From positions 682,001-746,000 of the forward strand of contig NZ_JAICCF010000001.1 of the NCBI RefSeq assembly GCF_019492185.1: DNA of 64,000 nucleotides. Direction: 5' to 3'. The notes under the pieces are model-generated. The model ran no database searches. It worked only from the letters and a program-made list of their open reading frames with translations, and was not told the origin of the DNA. The position numbers were made by a program, and so were the translations under genes. Within the stretch, counting starts at the first letter, position 1; the number at the start of each line of letters is the position of its first letter. Shown here piece after piece: positions 25,677 to 36,143 of this stretch. Origin of the DNA: Chitinophaga rhizophila (GTDB taxonomy: Bacteria > Bacteroidota > Bacteroidia > Chitinophagales > Chitinophagaceae).

Positions 25677-28076
25677 CTAATCTATTCTCAGGCTTTTCAC
25701 CGGATCGGCTACCGCCGCCCTGACCGCATAAAAGCTGACTGTAATCAAAGCTATTACCACCACCCCTAAGGCGGCTCCCCCAAACATCCACCAGCTTAAC
25801 GACACTCTGTATGGATAGTTCTCCAGCCACTTGTTTCCTGCCATCCAGGCTACCGGTATAGCCACCACCAGGGATATCAGTACCAGTTTCAGAAAGTCTG
25901 CCGACAGGATGGTGACAACCCCGCTCACAGAAGCGCCCAATACTTTCCGGATACCTATTTCCTTTGTTCTCTTTTCTGCGGATAAGACAGAAAGCCCGAA
26001 AAGTCCTATACAGGAAATAAAGATCGTCAGCACTGCACTGAACAGGATGATCTGCTTCCATTTCTCCTCCGCTTCATAGTTCCGGCGGTTCTCTTCATTG
26101 AGAAACTTATATTCATAAGGGCTCAGTGGGAAATACTTCTTAAATACGCCGGCAATGTGGTGTAAAGCGGCCGTTTCCATACCTGGCTTTATCTTAATAA
26201 ATGTCTTTCCATATTGATTGCGATGCTTCATGGTGAACAGCTGTGCACCTATCTTCTGGGTCACCGCGTTGAAATGATAGTCTTTCACCACGCCGACCAC
26301 TGTATATACCTCTCCTTCATTGTACCAGAAATTCACCTGCTGCCCTAATGGCTCTTTCCATCCCGCCTCCTTTACAAATGCTTCATTCACCAATACAGCA
26401 CGTGTAGAATCTGAAGGAAATGCTTTTGAGAAATTTCTTCCTTTTACAAGGGATACCTTCAGCAATGGCAGATATTTCTCATTAACAGTTTCATATTTGA
26501 AGTTCATCTGTTTCTCCCCGTTTACCCGTGCCGTTGTACCCCAGTCTCCCTGATTCTTAAAAGTCACGTCAGCAATAGCCTTTGATTGCATCAGCGCTGC
26601 CTCCAAAGGCATTGTACGCTCATATGGTATACGATTGTGTTTTAATACTACCAGGTCACTATCATCATAACCCAGCTGTCTGGTAGTCAGATACCTGAAT
26701 TGAGAATAGATTGTGATGGTACCTATGATCAGCAGAGAAGCCAGTGTAAACTGTAATACTACCAGTCCTTTCTGCAGATAGTTCTTTCCTGACAATGTAA
26801 AACGGTTATACAGCACCTTTACCGGATTATACCCTGACAGTACCAGCGATGGATAAAAGCCGACCAGGAAGCCAGTAAGTACATATAACAGCAGATATCC
26901 GCTGACCAACCTCAGGTCAAACAGGTAACTGATGGCCAGCGCTTTGTTGGATAACTCATTAAATACCGGCAACACCAGTTGCACCAGTACCAGCGCTGCC
27001 AGGAACGCAGCCGTACTTAACAGGAAAGACTCGCCCATAAACTGCGCTATCAACTGCTGCCGATCACCACCTACGACCTTACGTATACCAATCTCTTTGG
27101 CACGCTTCAAAGATCGGGCAATGGTCAGGTTAACAAAATTGATGCAGGCAATCAGTAATATAAATAGTGCTATACCAGACAAGATATAGGAGTAGACAGG
27201 ATTACTGGCGTCCTTCAGACCGTTATCTGCCCGATAGCGGGTACTAAGATGCATGTCAGCCATGGGCTGTAGCTGATACACTGTCTTACCTAACGCACCA
27301 TACTGTTTCTCGTGGCTGGCCAGTGCATCGGCGGAATTAGCAGTATAGACTTCCCCCATCCTGCGCTCAACCACCGCCTGGTCTGCGCCAGGTTCAAGCA
27401 ATACGAAGGTGTTCAGAAAGAAGCTAAACCAGTTATCATTGTTTGCTTCTTCCTGTGCAGATGGCCTGATAGGCAATAATATCTTGAATTTTACCGAAGA
27501 ATTTTGCGGGGTTTTCTTTGCTACACCGGTAATGGTAAACGGCTTAAACGCCTCATCACGCGCCTTCATCATCATCACCTTACCCAATACATCTGTACTG
27601 CCAAACTGCTCCTGCGCTACTTCTTCAGAGATTACTACCGCATCCGGTGCCAGTAACGCTGTTGCCGGATTGCCACTCAGCAATGGAAACGAGAAGACCG
27701 AAAAGAATGCCGAATCTACCTGGTGCACCTCCCAGACCTTAATATCAACGCCTTTCTTCACATCCCACATATCACTCTGCACACGCACAAATGCCTTTAT
27801 TCCCGGTACCTGCGCGGCAAACCGGGGTCCCTGTAAATAGCCGGAATAAGGATTATAATTTTCCTGGCCCCCGTTCGGATCATATTGTATCGAACTGATA
27901 CGGTAAATATTAGGCAGCTGATCATGAAACCTGTCATAGCTGACCTCATCTTTCACATACAAGATAATCAGCATACCACAGGCCAGTCCTATGCTTAAGC
28001 CAAGAATATTAATAACTGAATAAATCTTATTTCTCAGCAGATTCCTGAGCGCTGTCTTGATATAGTTGTTGATCAT
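25677..28076 (-). CDS. MacB/FtsX-type ABC transporter permease, no ATPase alongside
   Basis: 799 aa with the two-half architecture common in Bacteroidota. Each half has a MacB-type periplasmic domain and an FtsX core (NLLRNKIYSVINILGLSIGLACGMLIILYV at the N-terminus; KRAKEIGIRKVVGGDRQQLIAQFMGESFLL in the middle; KRTKEIGIRKVLGASVSGVVTILSADF at the C-terminus). About eight transmembrane helices in all. No ABC ATPase gene is adjacent. These proteins often move lipoproteins, peptides or antibiotics by mechanotransmission; the cargo is unknown. It lies next to a two-component system, which may control it. Confidence 0.93.
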   Translation of the reverse strand: MINNYIKTALRNLLRNKIYSVINILGLSIGLACGMLIILYVKDEVSYDRFHDQLPNIYRISSIQYDPNGGQENYNPYSGYLQGPRFAAQVPGIKAFVRVQSDMWDVKKGVDIKVWEVHQVDSAFFSVFSFPLLSGNPATALLAPDAVVISEEVAQEQFGSTDVLGKVMMMKARDEAFKPFTITGVAKKTPQNSSVKFKILLPIRPSAQEEANNDNWFSFFLNTFVLLEPGADQAVVERRMGEVYTANSADALASHEKQYGALGKTVYQLQPMADMHLSTRYRADNGLKDASNPVYSYILSGIALFILLIACINFVNLTIARSLKRAKEIGIRKVVGGDRQQLIAQFMGESFLLSTAAFLAALVLVQLVLPVFNELSNKALAISYLFDLRLVSGYLLLYVLTGFLVGFYPSLVLSGYNPVKVLYNRFTLSGKNYLQKGLVVLQFTLASLLIIGTITIYSQFRYLTTRQLGYDDSDLVVLKHNRIPYERTMPLEAALMQSKAIADVTFKNQGDWGTTARVNGEKQMNFKYETVNEKYLPLLKVSLVKGRNFSKAFPSDSTRAVLVNEAFVKEAGWKEPLGQQVNFWYNEGEVYTVVGVVKDYHFNAVTQKIGAQLFTMKHRNQYGKTFIKIKPGMETAALHHIAGVFKKYFPLSPYEYKFLNEENRRNYEAEEKWKQIILFSAVLTIFISCIGLFGLSVLSAEKRTKEIGIRKVLGASVSGVVTILSADFLKLVLISLVVAIPVAWMAGNKWLENYPYRVSLSWWMFGGAALGVVVIALITVSFYAVRAAVADPVKSLRID

Positions 28077-28295
28077 AAATGGGATAGCTTACAGAACAGA
28101 TAGTTACAAAAACAATGACAATTTACCCACACAATGGTTATCAATCATTTATAGCAGTACCTATCAGCAGAAATGTCCGCTTTTGATACATGGCTTGTCC
28201 GGTTTTAGCTGATCTCCATACATAGCGGCTCGCCACCGGTCCACTCTACTATAGCACTTGTCCACTCCCATCCAGGGATGAACGTATAACGCGGA

Positions 28296-28988
28296 TCAGC
28301 AGATCAGCTTATACCCCACTCCCCTGATACTGATAATCTGTATCCCTGGTTCATCCTTCAGTAACTTCCGGATATGGGTCATAAAAACATCCATACTACG
28401 GGTATTATAATAGCTATCGTCATTCCAGATCTTTAACAACGCCTCCTGCCTTTCCAGAATGTCGTTCTTACGTATGATCAGCATCTCCAGCAACGCCGAC
28501 TCCTTAAAAGACAATGTGTTTCTTCCCTTTGATGTCACCAGCACCTGCTGCACCGTATCCAGCGTACAGCTCCCAAACTGGTATCTTGTTTCCTTCTGCT
28601 CTGCCGCCCGCTCCCGCCGGCCTGCAAACCGTTGCAGTAGAGCTTCGATACGTACCAGCAGCTCGTCCATACTGAACGGCTTCCTCAGGTAGTCGTTACC
28701 CCCTGTCTTAAAACCCTTCACTACGTCTTCTGTCAATGACTTTGCACTCAGAAATATAATAGGTACTTCCTCGTCCATCATCCTGATCTCTTCTGCAATG
28801 GTATAACCATCCTTAGAAGGCAACATGATATCCAGCACACAGATATCTGGGCGAAAGCTTTCATAAGCTGACAATGCCTTCTTACCATCGGTGACAAGCA
28901 TCACCTCATAGCCGCTCGCTTTCAGTCCGTCACTGACTATCCGCGACAAAAAGGGTTCATCTTCTACGTACAATACTTTATAACTCAT
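28296..28988 (-). CDS. OmpR-family response regulator
   Basis: 230 aa. The receiver domain (1-120) has acidic pair DE at 11-12, phospho-acceptor Asp near 53 (ICVLDIMLPSKDGY) and Lys in YLRKPFS. The C-terminal winged helix (about 135-230, FGSCTLDTVQQVLV, then STRSMDVFMTHIRKLLKDEPGI and GVGYKLI) is of the OmpR/PhoB type. Its start overlaps the kinase stop by four bases, so kinase and regulator are coupled. A triple TTAAC repeat in the promoter of the divergent receptor is a probable target. Confidence 0.96.
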   Translation of the reverse strand: MSYKVLYVEDEPFLSRIVSDGLKASGYEVMLVTDGKKALSAYESFRPDICVLDIMLPSKDGYTIAEEIRMMDEEVPIIFLSAKSLTEDVVKGFKTGGNDYLRKPFSMDELLVRIEALLQRFAGRRERAAEQKETRYQFGSCTLDTVQQVLVTSKGRNTLSFKESALLEMLIIRKNDILERQEALLKIWNDDSYYNTRSMDVFMTHIRKLLKDEPGIQIISIRGVGYKLIC

Positions 28989-30415
28989 ACTGCTGCCGGT
29001 AAATAAATAATAAAATCACTGCCCTTACCTGGTTCACTCTTCAGGGTAACAGTGCCCTGGTGATGCTCAATTATGTTTCTGACATAGTTCAGCCCCAGTC
29101 CAGACCCTTTTACATCATGCGTATCTCCGCTGACCGGCACACGGAAAAACCGGTCAAAGATCTTATCGTGGTATAACCTGTCAATACCAGGCCCGTTATC
29201 TTTAAAATGCAGCTCTACCTTATCATGTACCAGCGCACAACTAATCTCCAGCTCCAGCGGCTGTACAGCATACTTAATAGCATTTTCCATCAGGTTATAG
29301 AAGACGTTGGTAAGATGTACCGGGTCACCATTGACAAAACAAGGCTCCGGCGACAAGGACAGCCTGCATACGGCACCGGCATTGGCCAGCTGCAGTTCCA
29401 TAGATCGTACCACATCCTGCAGACCGGTCTGCACATCGTACAGCATCGTGTTCATAGGATAGGCTGCATCTTCTTCCCTGCTCAAATTCAGTACTTTTTC
29501 TATCATCAGGTTCAGTCGCTGCAACTCATGCCTGCCGATGGCCAGATACTCTTCCAGCTGCTGCGGTTGTTGTACCAGGTTATAACGTGTAATAGATTCC
29601 AGCGCCAACGACACCGTCGCAATTGGTGTCTTCAGTTCATGGGTCATATTACTGGTAAAGGCTACCCGCGCATCCGCATACAACCGCTGATTGCGCATCA
29701 ATTTTATGATAAACAGAAAAGCAGCACAGGTAAGTAATAGCAACAGCACTGCTGATATTACATGGTAGCGCATCTGATACCAGAGATATCCGTTCAGGCT
29801 TTCAACAATCAACTGATACTGATGCAGGTAATCCAGGTTGTATGTATACCTGCCGCTGACATACTTACCACCTGCAGGTGCCGGCTTCTCCGGCGTGGTG
29901 CCGGTATAGTCATGCAACACGTATCTGAAACCTTTCTCAATACCCATCTTCGCCATCTGCTCAGATACCAGCCGATGCATGTGTACAACAGATATTGAAT
30001 CAAAACCTGGTACAAGACCGGAAGAATACCGGCGTCTTTTCTGCCTGGCTATTGTACTCTTTGGGTGATAAAACACAAACCTGAACGCAATCAGGGTACT
30101 GTCCTCACTATTATCTGCCAGCTCAAATGACTTATACATATTCGGCGCTTTGAGTCCGTCAAAACCTCGCCTTATCAGCCCCCACTCCGGTCCCAGTAAG
30201 AAAGGATTCAATGTAGTATCCGTAATACCTACATGTTTTGCACTGTGATACATATTGTCCCGGGCAGCATTGATCACGATCTGCTCTATCTGTTGCTCTG
30301 CCTGCGCCCGTTGCGCTGTAAACAACTGCCGCAGCCACGTTACCTGCAGCAGTATGCTGACCAGTACCGAGATGATCACCAGCGGATAAGCGTATTTTGC
30401 AGAAAGCCATTTCAT
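28985..30415 (-). CDS. Sensor histidine kinase (RprX-like)
   Basis: 476 aa. N-terminal TM1 (YAPLVIISVLVSILLQVTWL-like), a periplasmic sensor of about 190 residues, and TM2 near 225-245 (ISAVLLLLLTCAAFLFIIKL). HisKA H-box MTHELKTPIATV, N-box NLMENAIKYA, G1 FKDNGPGID, F-box FDRFFRVP and G2 GSGLGLNYV are all intact. A TACTTTCG box ends four bases before the ATG, again near-leaderless. The gene is divergent from an outer-membrane receptor, across a 121-bp intergenic region with operator-like repeats. Confidence 0.96.
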   Translation of the reverse strand: MKWLSAKYAYPLVIISVLVSILLQVTWLRQLFTAQRAQAEQQIEQIVINAARDNMYHSAKHVGITDTTLNPFLLGPEWGLIRRGFDGLKAPNMYKSFELADNSEDSTLIAFRFVFYHPKSTIARQKRRRYSSGLVPGFDSISVVHMHRLVSEQMAKMGIEKGFRYVLHDYTGTTPEKPAPAGGKYVSGRYTYNLDYLHQYQLIVESLNGYLWYQMRYHVISAVLLLLLTCAAFLFIIKLMRNQRLYADARVAFTSNMTHELKTPIATVSLALESITRYNLVQQPQQLEEYLAIGRHELQRLNLMIEKVLNLSREEDAAYPMNTMLYDVQTGLQDVVRSMELQLANAGAVCRLSLSPEPCFVNGDPVHLTNVFYNLMENAIKYAVQPLELEISCALVHDKVELHFKDNGPGIDRLYHDKIFDRFFRVPVSGDTHDVKGSGLGLNYVRNIIEHHQGTVTLKSEPGKGSDFIIYLPAAV

Positions 30416-30464
30416 ATCCCGAAAGTATACATTTTATCAGGTCACACCGCCCATCCCGCGCCGA

Positions 30465-30490
30465 TTTAACTTTATTTAACCGAACTTAAC
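30465..30490. promoter_or_regulatory. Triple direct repeat (TTTAAC, TTTAAC, CTTAAC) at 10-bp period
   Basis: Copies at 30465-30470, 30475-30480 and 30485-30490 lie on the same face of the helix, between the kinase and receptor promoters. OmpR/PhoB-type regulators bind hexamers repeated every 10-11 bp, so the adjacent regulator is the natural candidate. The last copy ends 22 bp before the receptor -7 box, covering its -33 region. Confidence 0.6.
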
Positions 30491-30512
30491 GTTCGTTTAC
30501 ACCCCTTACAGG

Positions 30513-30520
30513 TACGTTTG
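30513..30520 (+). promoter_or_regulatory. -7 box of the outer-membrane receptor at 30537
   Basis: TACGTTTG is a full TAnnTTTG match, 16 bases before the first ATG. Confidence 0.55.
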
Positions 30521-30536
30521 CATCATCAAACCAGAT

Positions 30537-32714
30537 ATGATGAAAACAATCCTTTACATAATCGCCCTCTCCTTACCGCCATTCTTCACCAACGCACAAC
30601 AACAACCTCCTGCTGACACCATGAAAGTTAAACAACTGAAAGACGTAGTTGTCACCGCCCGTACTCCGCAGGTAGAACGCAAGGCAGACCGTATTGTATA
30701 CAATGTACAGAACAGTATCCTCGCCAGCGGCAGCACCGTGTGGGAAACCCTGCGCAGAGCGCCCGGCGTACAGACCAACGACAATGGTCAGGTCACTGCC
30801 AATAACAAAAGTATGACCATATACATTGACGGTAAACCTGTACAGATGACTGGCGAAAACCTGTCTGCATACCTCAGCGGATTACCTGCTGATAACATTT
30901 CCAGGATTGAAGTAATGCCGGTACCTCCCGCAAGATATGATGCACAAGGTGGTGGTATCATCAACATCATCACGAAAAAGTCAGGGAAGCAAGGCTTCAA
31001 CGGTACCGCCAGTGCCGCCTATACCCAGGCTACACTGCCTGCCTATATGGCCAGCACCACCTTCAACTACCGGCAGGATAAACTCAACATTTATGGCAAC
31101 TATGGTTATTCGGATAGGTCAGTCCGCCGCCTCATTGACGGTTATACGATCTATGAAACGCCTGCATCTTATGCAGACTGGAGAAACAACCGGATCATTA
31201 ATCCACAAACCAATACGCATAGCTACCAGCTTGGCGCTGACTACAACATTAACCATAATCAGGTACTCGGTGTGCGCATGACAGGTTTCAACTCCGGCAG
31301 ATCTACGTCCGCACGTATCGGCACAACTGTTTACAACGATTATCGCTCCGTAGCTGATTCCCTGCTGCTGACCGGCAACCGCGCCAAAGGCGCTACTGAT
31401 AACTTTAGCTTCAATCTTAACTATAAGCTTAACCTGGATAGCGCAGGTACTTCCATGAATATCGACGTTGACTACGTACCGTATAAAAACACGGCTGAGC
31501 AGTATGTAAATACAACGACACATCTGCCGGATGGCAAGTACAATAATAACTTCGCTATCCTCACCCCCTCTTCGCAGCGCATTAATATCTGGTCTGGAAA
31601 GATAGATCTGACTTACAAAGCCTTCAAAAAATGGAATATGGAATCAGGGGTAAAATATAACAGCATCTCTTCCGACAATTCATTTCTCTATTATGATGTA
31701 TTGTCTAAACCAACCTTCGACGCTGAAAGAAGTAACCAGTTCAGATATACTGAGAATACAGCTGCTGCTTATACCAGCATTAACAGCACGCTAGGCAAAT
31801 GGTCTTTGCAGGCGGGTCTGAGAACGGAATATACCCGCACCACCGGCAATTCCATAACGTTAGATTCCATCAACAAAAAGAATTACCTCCGCCTCTTTCC
31901 TACTTTATTTGTTAACTACAAACTGTCAGACGATCATTCATTCGGCCTGAACTATAGTAGCCGCATAGAGCGTCCCGGATATATGCAGCTTAATCCTGCC
32001 CGGGTGTACAACAGTCCCTATAGCTACCAGCAGGGTAATCCTGCACTGCAACCTGCAGTGTTCACCAGCGGAGAACTCAGCTACACTTATAAACAGCAAT
32101 ATACTTTCTCAGCAGGATTCAACCAGATGAAAGGTCTGATGAGTAATGTGACTGTACAGGATAATACATCCAAAACATTTTATGACACGCAGCAGAACCT
32201 GGATGTGATCCGCGAATATTCGCTGCAGGTGATGGCCAACGTAAACCCTACCAGCTGGTGGCAGGTGACCGCAACACTCTGGGGTGCCTACCGCAAACAA
32301 CACTCTATGTTCATCGATGGCTATTTCGCCTCCGGCAATTTTGTAGCCGACTTCAGCACAACACATGCCTTTGATATCAGTAAGAAGTGGGGATTGAAAG
32401 CCGAGCTGAATGCCAGGTATCAGTCACCTGTATACCAGGGTGTACTGCATGTAGCGCACACTTCTGATGTAAGTATTGGTATCAGTAAATCAGTGCTCAA
32501 TAAACAGGGTACTATCAGACTTGCCTTTGCTGACATATTTTATGATAACCCGTATCAGCTGGACATCGCTTATCAGCGGCAACGGAACGGTATGCACATC
32601 AAAAACGATACAAGGAATGTTGCACTGTCCTTCTCTTATAAGTTTGGTAAGAACATCACGCCGGTGCGCAAAAGACAAACTGCCAGCGAAGAGGAACGAA
32701 GAAGAGCTAACTAA
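30537..32714 (+). CDS. TonB-dependent-receptor-like outer-membrane beta-barrel protein
   Basis: 725 aa with a signal peptide (MKTILYIIALSLPPFFTNAQ). A plug domain follows without the usual N-terminal carboxypeptidase-like domain: LKDVVVTARTPQVERKADRIVYNV, then ARYDAQGGGIINIITKK (OMP_b-brl_3 group). The rest is beta-barrel, but the last residues are a basic, polar RRRAN tail rather than an aromatic barrel end. It is divergent from an OmpR-family two-component operon. The TTAAC repeats between them suggest direct control. The ligand is unknown. A second ATG lies one codon downstream. Confidence 0.92.
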   Translation: MMKTILYIIALSLPPFFTNAQQQPPADTMKVKQLKDVVVTARTPQVERKADRIVYNVQNSILASGSTVWETLRRAPGVQTNDNGQVTANNKSMTIYIDGKPVQMTGENLSAYLSGLPADNISRIEVMPVPPARYDAQGGGIINIITKKSGKQGFNGTASAAYTQATLPAYMASTTFNYRQDKLNIYGNYGYSDRSVRRLIDGYTIYETPASYADWRNNRIINPQTNTHSYQLGADYNINHNQVLGVRMTGFNSGRSTSARIGTTVYNDYRSVADSLLLTGNRAKGATDNFSFNLNYKLNLDSAGTSMNIDVDYVPYKNTAEQYVNTTTHLPDGKYNNNFAILTPSSQRINIWSGKIDLTYKAFKKWNMESGVKYNSISSDNSFLYYDVLSKPTFDAERSNQFRYTENTAAAYTSINSTLGKWSLQAGLRTEYTRTTGNSITLDSINKKNYLRLFPTLFVNYKLSDDHSFGLNYSSRIERPGYMQLNPARVYNSPYSYQQGNPALQPAVFTSGELSYTYKQQYTFSAGFNQMKGLMSNVTVQDNTSKTFYDTQQNLDVIREYSLQVMANVNPTSWWQVTATLWGAYRKQHSMFIDGYFASGNFVADFSTTHAFDISKKWGLKAELNARYQSPVYQGVLHVAHTSDVSIGISKSVLNKQGTIRLAFADIFYDNPYQLDIAYQRQRNGMHIKNDTRNVALSFSYKFGKNITPVRKRQTASEEERRRAN

Positions 32715-32732
32715 CAAATACACTACAGAAGG

Positions 32733-32764
32733 AAGGCGTCCTGTCACTTACAGGACGCCTTTTG
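32733..32764. terminator. Terminator between convergent receptor genes
   Basis: AAGGCGTCCTGT (32733-32744) and ACAGGACGCCTT (32750-32761) form a 12-bp perfect stem with a 5-nt loop, followed by TTG on the plus strand. Confidence 0.8.
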
Positions 32765-32782
32765 TATGAACACTAACAATTA

Positions 32783-35700
32783 TCAGAAAATATAACGTAC
32801 CCCCAGTTGCAGCTGCCACCTGGAGATCAGGTCCGGGTTAGTGATGAACGTCTGCTGCTGTGAAGGATCGAACTGGTAGATCGCTTTACCACTACCATCT
32901 CTGCCGGCAAAGCCCACTGGCTGATAATACCCGCTATTACTCGCATACTTACGCAGCCCCCATTGACTACTGATCAGATTACCCAGGTTGACTACGTCCA
33001 GACTAACCTGTACAGTACTGATTTTTTCTTTGCCCTTGAAGTTAAAGTCCTGTAATACGCGCATATCTATCTGGCTGAACCAGGGCGTTTCACCAGCGTA
33101 TTTGCCTGTATACTGACCGCGATGACCACTCAGGTATTTATCCTGGTTTATAAAAGCTTCCAGTGCAGCCCCCTGTGCGGCCGCATCCTGTACATTACCT
33201 CCTGCGTCGGTCAGGGTTGCAAAGTTCATGTTCCTGATCTCTGCCGTAGTAGGCACATACATCAGGTCATTGGCAAATGAGCCGTCGTTATTTACATCTC
33301 CTCCGTATACATAAGAGAAGCGGTTGCCACTTGTCCAGTTGCCAAAGAAGGATATAGTGGTAGCATATTTACCACTACCATACTCAAACTTCTTGATACC
33401 TGCCAGGGTGAAACGGTGGGTATTACCATACAAAGAGGTGGATTCTACTGCACGATTTGCATTACCTAGTATCGGGTTACGGTCAAAAGCATCTCCTGAG
33501 ATCTCTGCCGAGATAGAGCTGGCATCTTTTGCTATAAGGTAGTTATACCCTAACATCAGGAAATACCCCTTACCAAACGTCTGCTGCGCCTGGAATGTAC
33601 CATTGAAAGAATACCCTGCTTTCACATTGGTGAATACATAAGTACCCGTACTACCTTTATCTGTAGCCTGATACACCTCCCTGGTATCGCCGGTACCCGA
33701 ATTGAGTGTACCTGTTGGCCTACCTAGTCCGAAGTCGCGTACCATCATGGAGTTAATATCTTTTGAATAAGCAACGTCTGCGCTAAGCACTGTACCTGTA
33801 GGCAATTTAACATCCAGCCCAATATTGGAGCGCCATATCTGTGGCCATTTAAAGTTCCTGCCTGTCACATTGTAATAACCGGTAAATGGATTTCCTATAG
33901 CGTTCCCCACCCATACAAACGGGAATCTTCCGGTGAAGATACCGGTACCGCCGCGTAACTGTAAAGTCTTGTCGCCTTTGATATCCCAATTGAAACCCAG
34001 GCGTGGAGATACCAGTACCTTACCACTTGGCGTGCTGGTATTGTCAATGGTTTTTCCCGGACCATTCTGCACAGGATTACCGTTTTCATCAAACAGCGTC
34101 AGGTTATCTGTATTAGGAACAGTTGGAGAACCTGTTACAAAGGTACCCGAGAAAGTACCGTCCTGGTTTACGTTCGGACTATTATAGCTGGCCTTCGACG
34201 GGAAATAAAGGGCTTTGTCAAAACGTACGCCATAGGTCAGTTTAAAGTTACCCGCTACGTTAAACTCGTCCTGCAGATAAGCTGATACCTGTCCGACAGT
34301 AAGATAGTACCACGTCCACTGGTCAGCGGCTACCCGGTTTTTGGCATAGGTTACGCTGGCATCATATGAGCCTGTACCGACATTGGTCAGGAAAGAGGTA
34401 AGATCCACTCCGGAAAATACGTTGAAGCCAAAGCCTGTCAGGTTGAAAGAGTTGCCGAACTTAAACTGTTCATAGGAAGCGCCTATTGTCAGTGTATGTT
34501 TAGGCAGGATGATGTTGAAGTTATCCGTCAGCTGTAATGCATCCTGATTCAACCGGTTATTAATTGAAAACGGCTCATAGCCGGCTACGATGTATGGTAC
34601 ATTATATTTTGTGATATTCAATACCGGAAACGGGGAAGAGAAAGGATCGCGTCTGTCCCTGAAGGACGTAAATACAGCGCGGAATTTGTTGGAATAAGTA
34701 TCGTTGAAATTTGACTTCAGCTCCAGGCCGAATGAGTGCAGTTTGTTGATCATATTATAACCGGAGTTCCTGAATTGCAGGGTGATGGCGTCTGGTCCGC
34801 GTCGGTTAATAGCGTTGGGGTGCGCGCCTTTTTCCTGTGATGCATCCAGGCCATTATAGGTAAACGACAGGGAATGTTTACTGTTGATCACCCAATCCAG
34901 TTTGGCCAGCCATTTATAATTCTTCCGCTTATACTCATAATCCTGGTAGGGACCTGTAACATATCCGTAGCGGTCCAGCAAAGCATCGCTAACAGCGATG
35001 AGGTCAGTTTCCAGTACACGGGAGGTTGTTACATCGCCTACATTGCTGTTATTTCTGGCTACATAGGCACTAGCACCGTCAGTACGTTGTTCCGTCTCGA
35101 AGTTGACAAAGTAGAACAGTTTATCCTTTTTGATAGCGCCGCCCAGGGAGAAGCCACCCTGAAAGTGGTCCAGCGTAGGTACTTTGAGTTGCTGACCGTC
35201 TATTTTATCTCCGGCAATTGCATCGTTCCTGTAGAATGCATATACCGTTCCGCCAAACTTATTGCTACCGCTTTTGGTCACTGTGTTTACACCTGCACCG
35301 GTAAAGCCGGACTGCGTCACGTCGTAAGGAGCGATGTTAATCTGTATCTGATCAATCGCGTCGAGCGATATAGGTTGCGCATTTGATTGCCCGCCGGGCG
35401 CAGGTGCATCCAGTCCGAACGGGTTATTGAACACAGCGCCATCGAGTGAAAAGTTATTATACTGTCCGTTTCTGCCGGCAAATGAAATTCCGTTATATGT
35501 CGGAGAGGCTGACGGAGTAAGACGCAGGTAATCATCCGCTGAACGCGAGATGGTAGGCAGTTGCCTGATCTGCTGGGAGCTGATATTGGTAGATGCTCCG
35601 GTACGCTGATCGTTGAAGATGGTAGAGCGACCGCTGACTACTACTTCATTAAGTTTGCCTGTCGATTCTGAGAGGCGAAGGTCTAACGCAGTGTTTTGTC

Positions 35701-36007
35701 CGAGAGTGAGGTACACCCCGGTAGCCGTTTCGGTCGCAAAGCCCGTATATGAGGCCGTAACTGTATATGGACCACCGACACGCAGGTTAGGTACTACGAA
35801 ACTGCCGTCTGACTTGGTGACTAATCCTTTATTGATACCTGCGTCGGCAAAGGTTACCCGGATGGTTGCACCAGGCAGGGGTTGACCTGCTTCGTTCTTT
35901 ACGATACCGCTTAAGGTGGCGGTGGTCACCTGGGCTTGCGTATTCAGTAGCAACAAACAGGCAATAAAGAGGCTTCCTAATAGCTTAGTTAGATTTGGTT
36001 GATACAT
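32783..36007 (-). CDS. Oar-like TonB-dependent receptor
   Basis: 1074 aa. A signal peptide (LLGSLFIACLLLLNTQAQ) is followed by a carboxypeptidase-regulatory-like domain (TTATLSGIVKNEAGQPLPGATIRVTF). A plug comes next (LNEVVVSGRSTIFNDQRTGAS, then QIRQLPTISRSADDYLRLTP), and then a long barrel ending in RWQLQLGVRYIF with the C-terminal Phe. The RTGASTNISSQQI segment and size match the Oar group of receptors (large protein-type cargo or adhesion roles are known for some members). The partial gene at 63500 is a paralogue. Confidence 0.95.
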   Translation of the reverse strand: MYQPNLTKLLGSLFIACLLLLNTQAQVTTATLSGIVKNEAGQPLPGATIRVTFADAGINKGLVTKSDGSFVVPNLRVGGPYTVTASYTGFATETATGVYLTLGQNTALDLRLSESTGKLNEVVVSGRSTIFNDQRTGASTNISSQQIRQLPTISRSADDYLRLTPSASPTYNGISFAGRNGQYNNFSLDGAVFNNPFGLDAPAPGGQSNAQPISLDAIDQIQINIAPYDVTQSGFTGAGVNTVTKSGSNKFGGTVYAFYRNDAIAGDKIDGQQLKVPTLDHFQGGFSLGGAIKKDKLFYFVNFETEQRTDGASAYVARNNSNVGDVTTSRVLETDLIAVSDALLDRYGYVTGPYQDYEYKRKNYKWLAKLDWVINSKHSLSFTYNGLDASQEKGAHPNAINRRGPDAITLQFRNSGYNMINKLHSFGLELKSNFNDTYSNKFRAVFTSFRDRRDPFSSPFPVLNITKYNVPYIVAGYEPFSINNRLNQDALQLTDNFNIILPKHTLTIGASYEQFKFGNSFNLTGFGFNVFSGVDLTSFLTNVGTGSYDASVTYAKNRVAADQWTWYYLTVGQVSAYLQDEFNVAGNFKLTYGVRFDKALYFPSKASYNSPNVNQDGTFSGTFVTGSPTVPNTDNLTLFDENGNPVQNGPGKTIDNTSTPSGKVLVSPRLGFNWDIKGDKTLQLRGGTGIFTGRFPFVWVGNAIGNPFTGYYNVTGRNFKWPQIWRSNIGLDVKLPTGTVLSADVAYSKDINSMMVRDFGLGRPTGTLNSGTGDTREVYQATDKGSTGTYVFTNVKAGYSFNGTFQAQQTFGKGYFLMLGYNYLIAKDASSISAEISGDAFDRNPILGNANRAVESTSLYGNTHRFTLAGIKKFEYGSGKYATTISFFGNWTSGNRFSYVYGGDVNNDGSFANDLMYVPTTAEIRNMNFATLTDAGGNVQDAAAQGAALEAFINQDKYLSGHRGQYTGKYAGETPWFSQIDMRVLQDFNFKGKEKISTVQVSLDVVNLGNLISSQWGLRKYASNSGYYQPVGFAGRDGSGKAIYQFDPSQQQTFITNPDLISRWQLQLGVRYIF

Positions 36008-36143
36008 CTTGTATGAATTGGGTGATTAATGGCTACAAATAATAACGTAAGCACGCGCCGTACAATCACAAACAACGGGTACAAGTTACTCCAATTTTCG
36101 CGGATTTATTGCTGTCGTAATGCAAATTACTCAGTGTCGGGCG

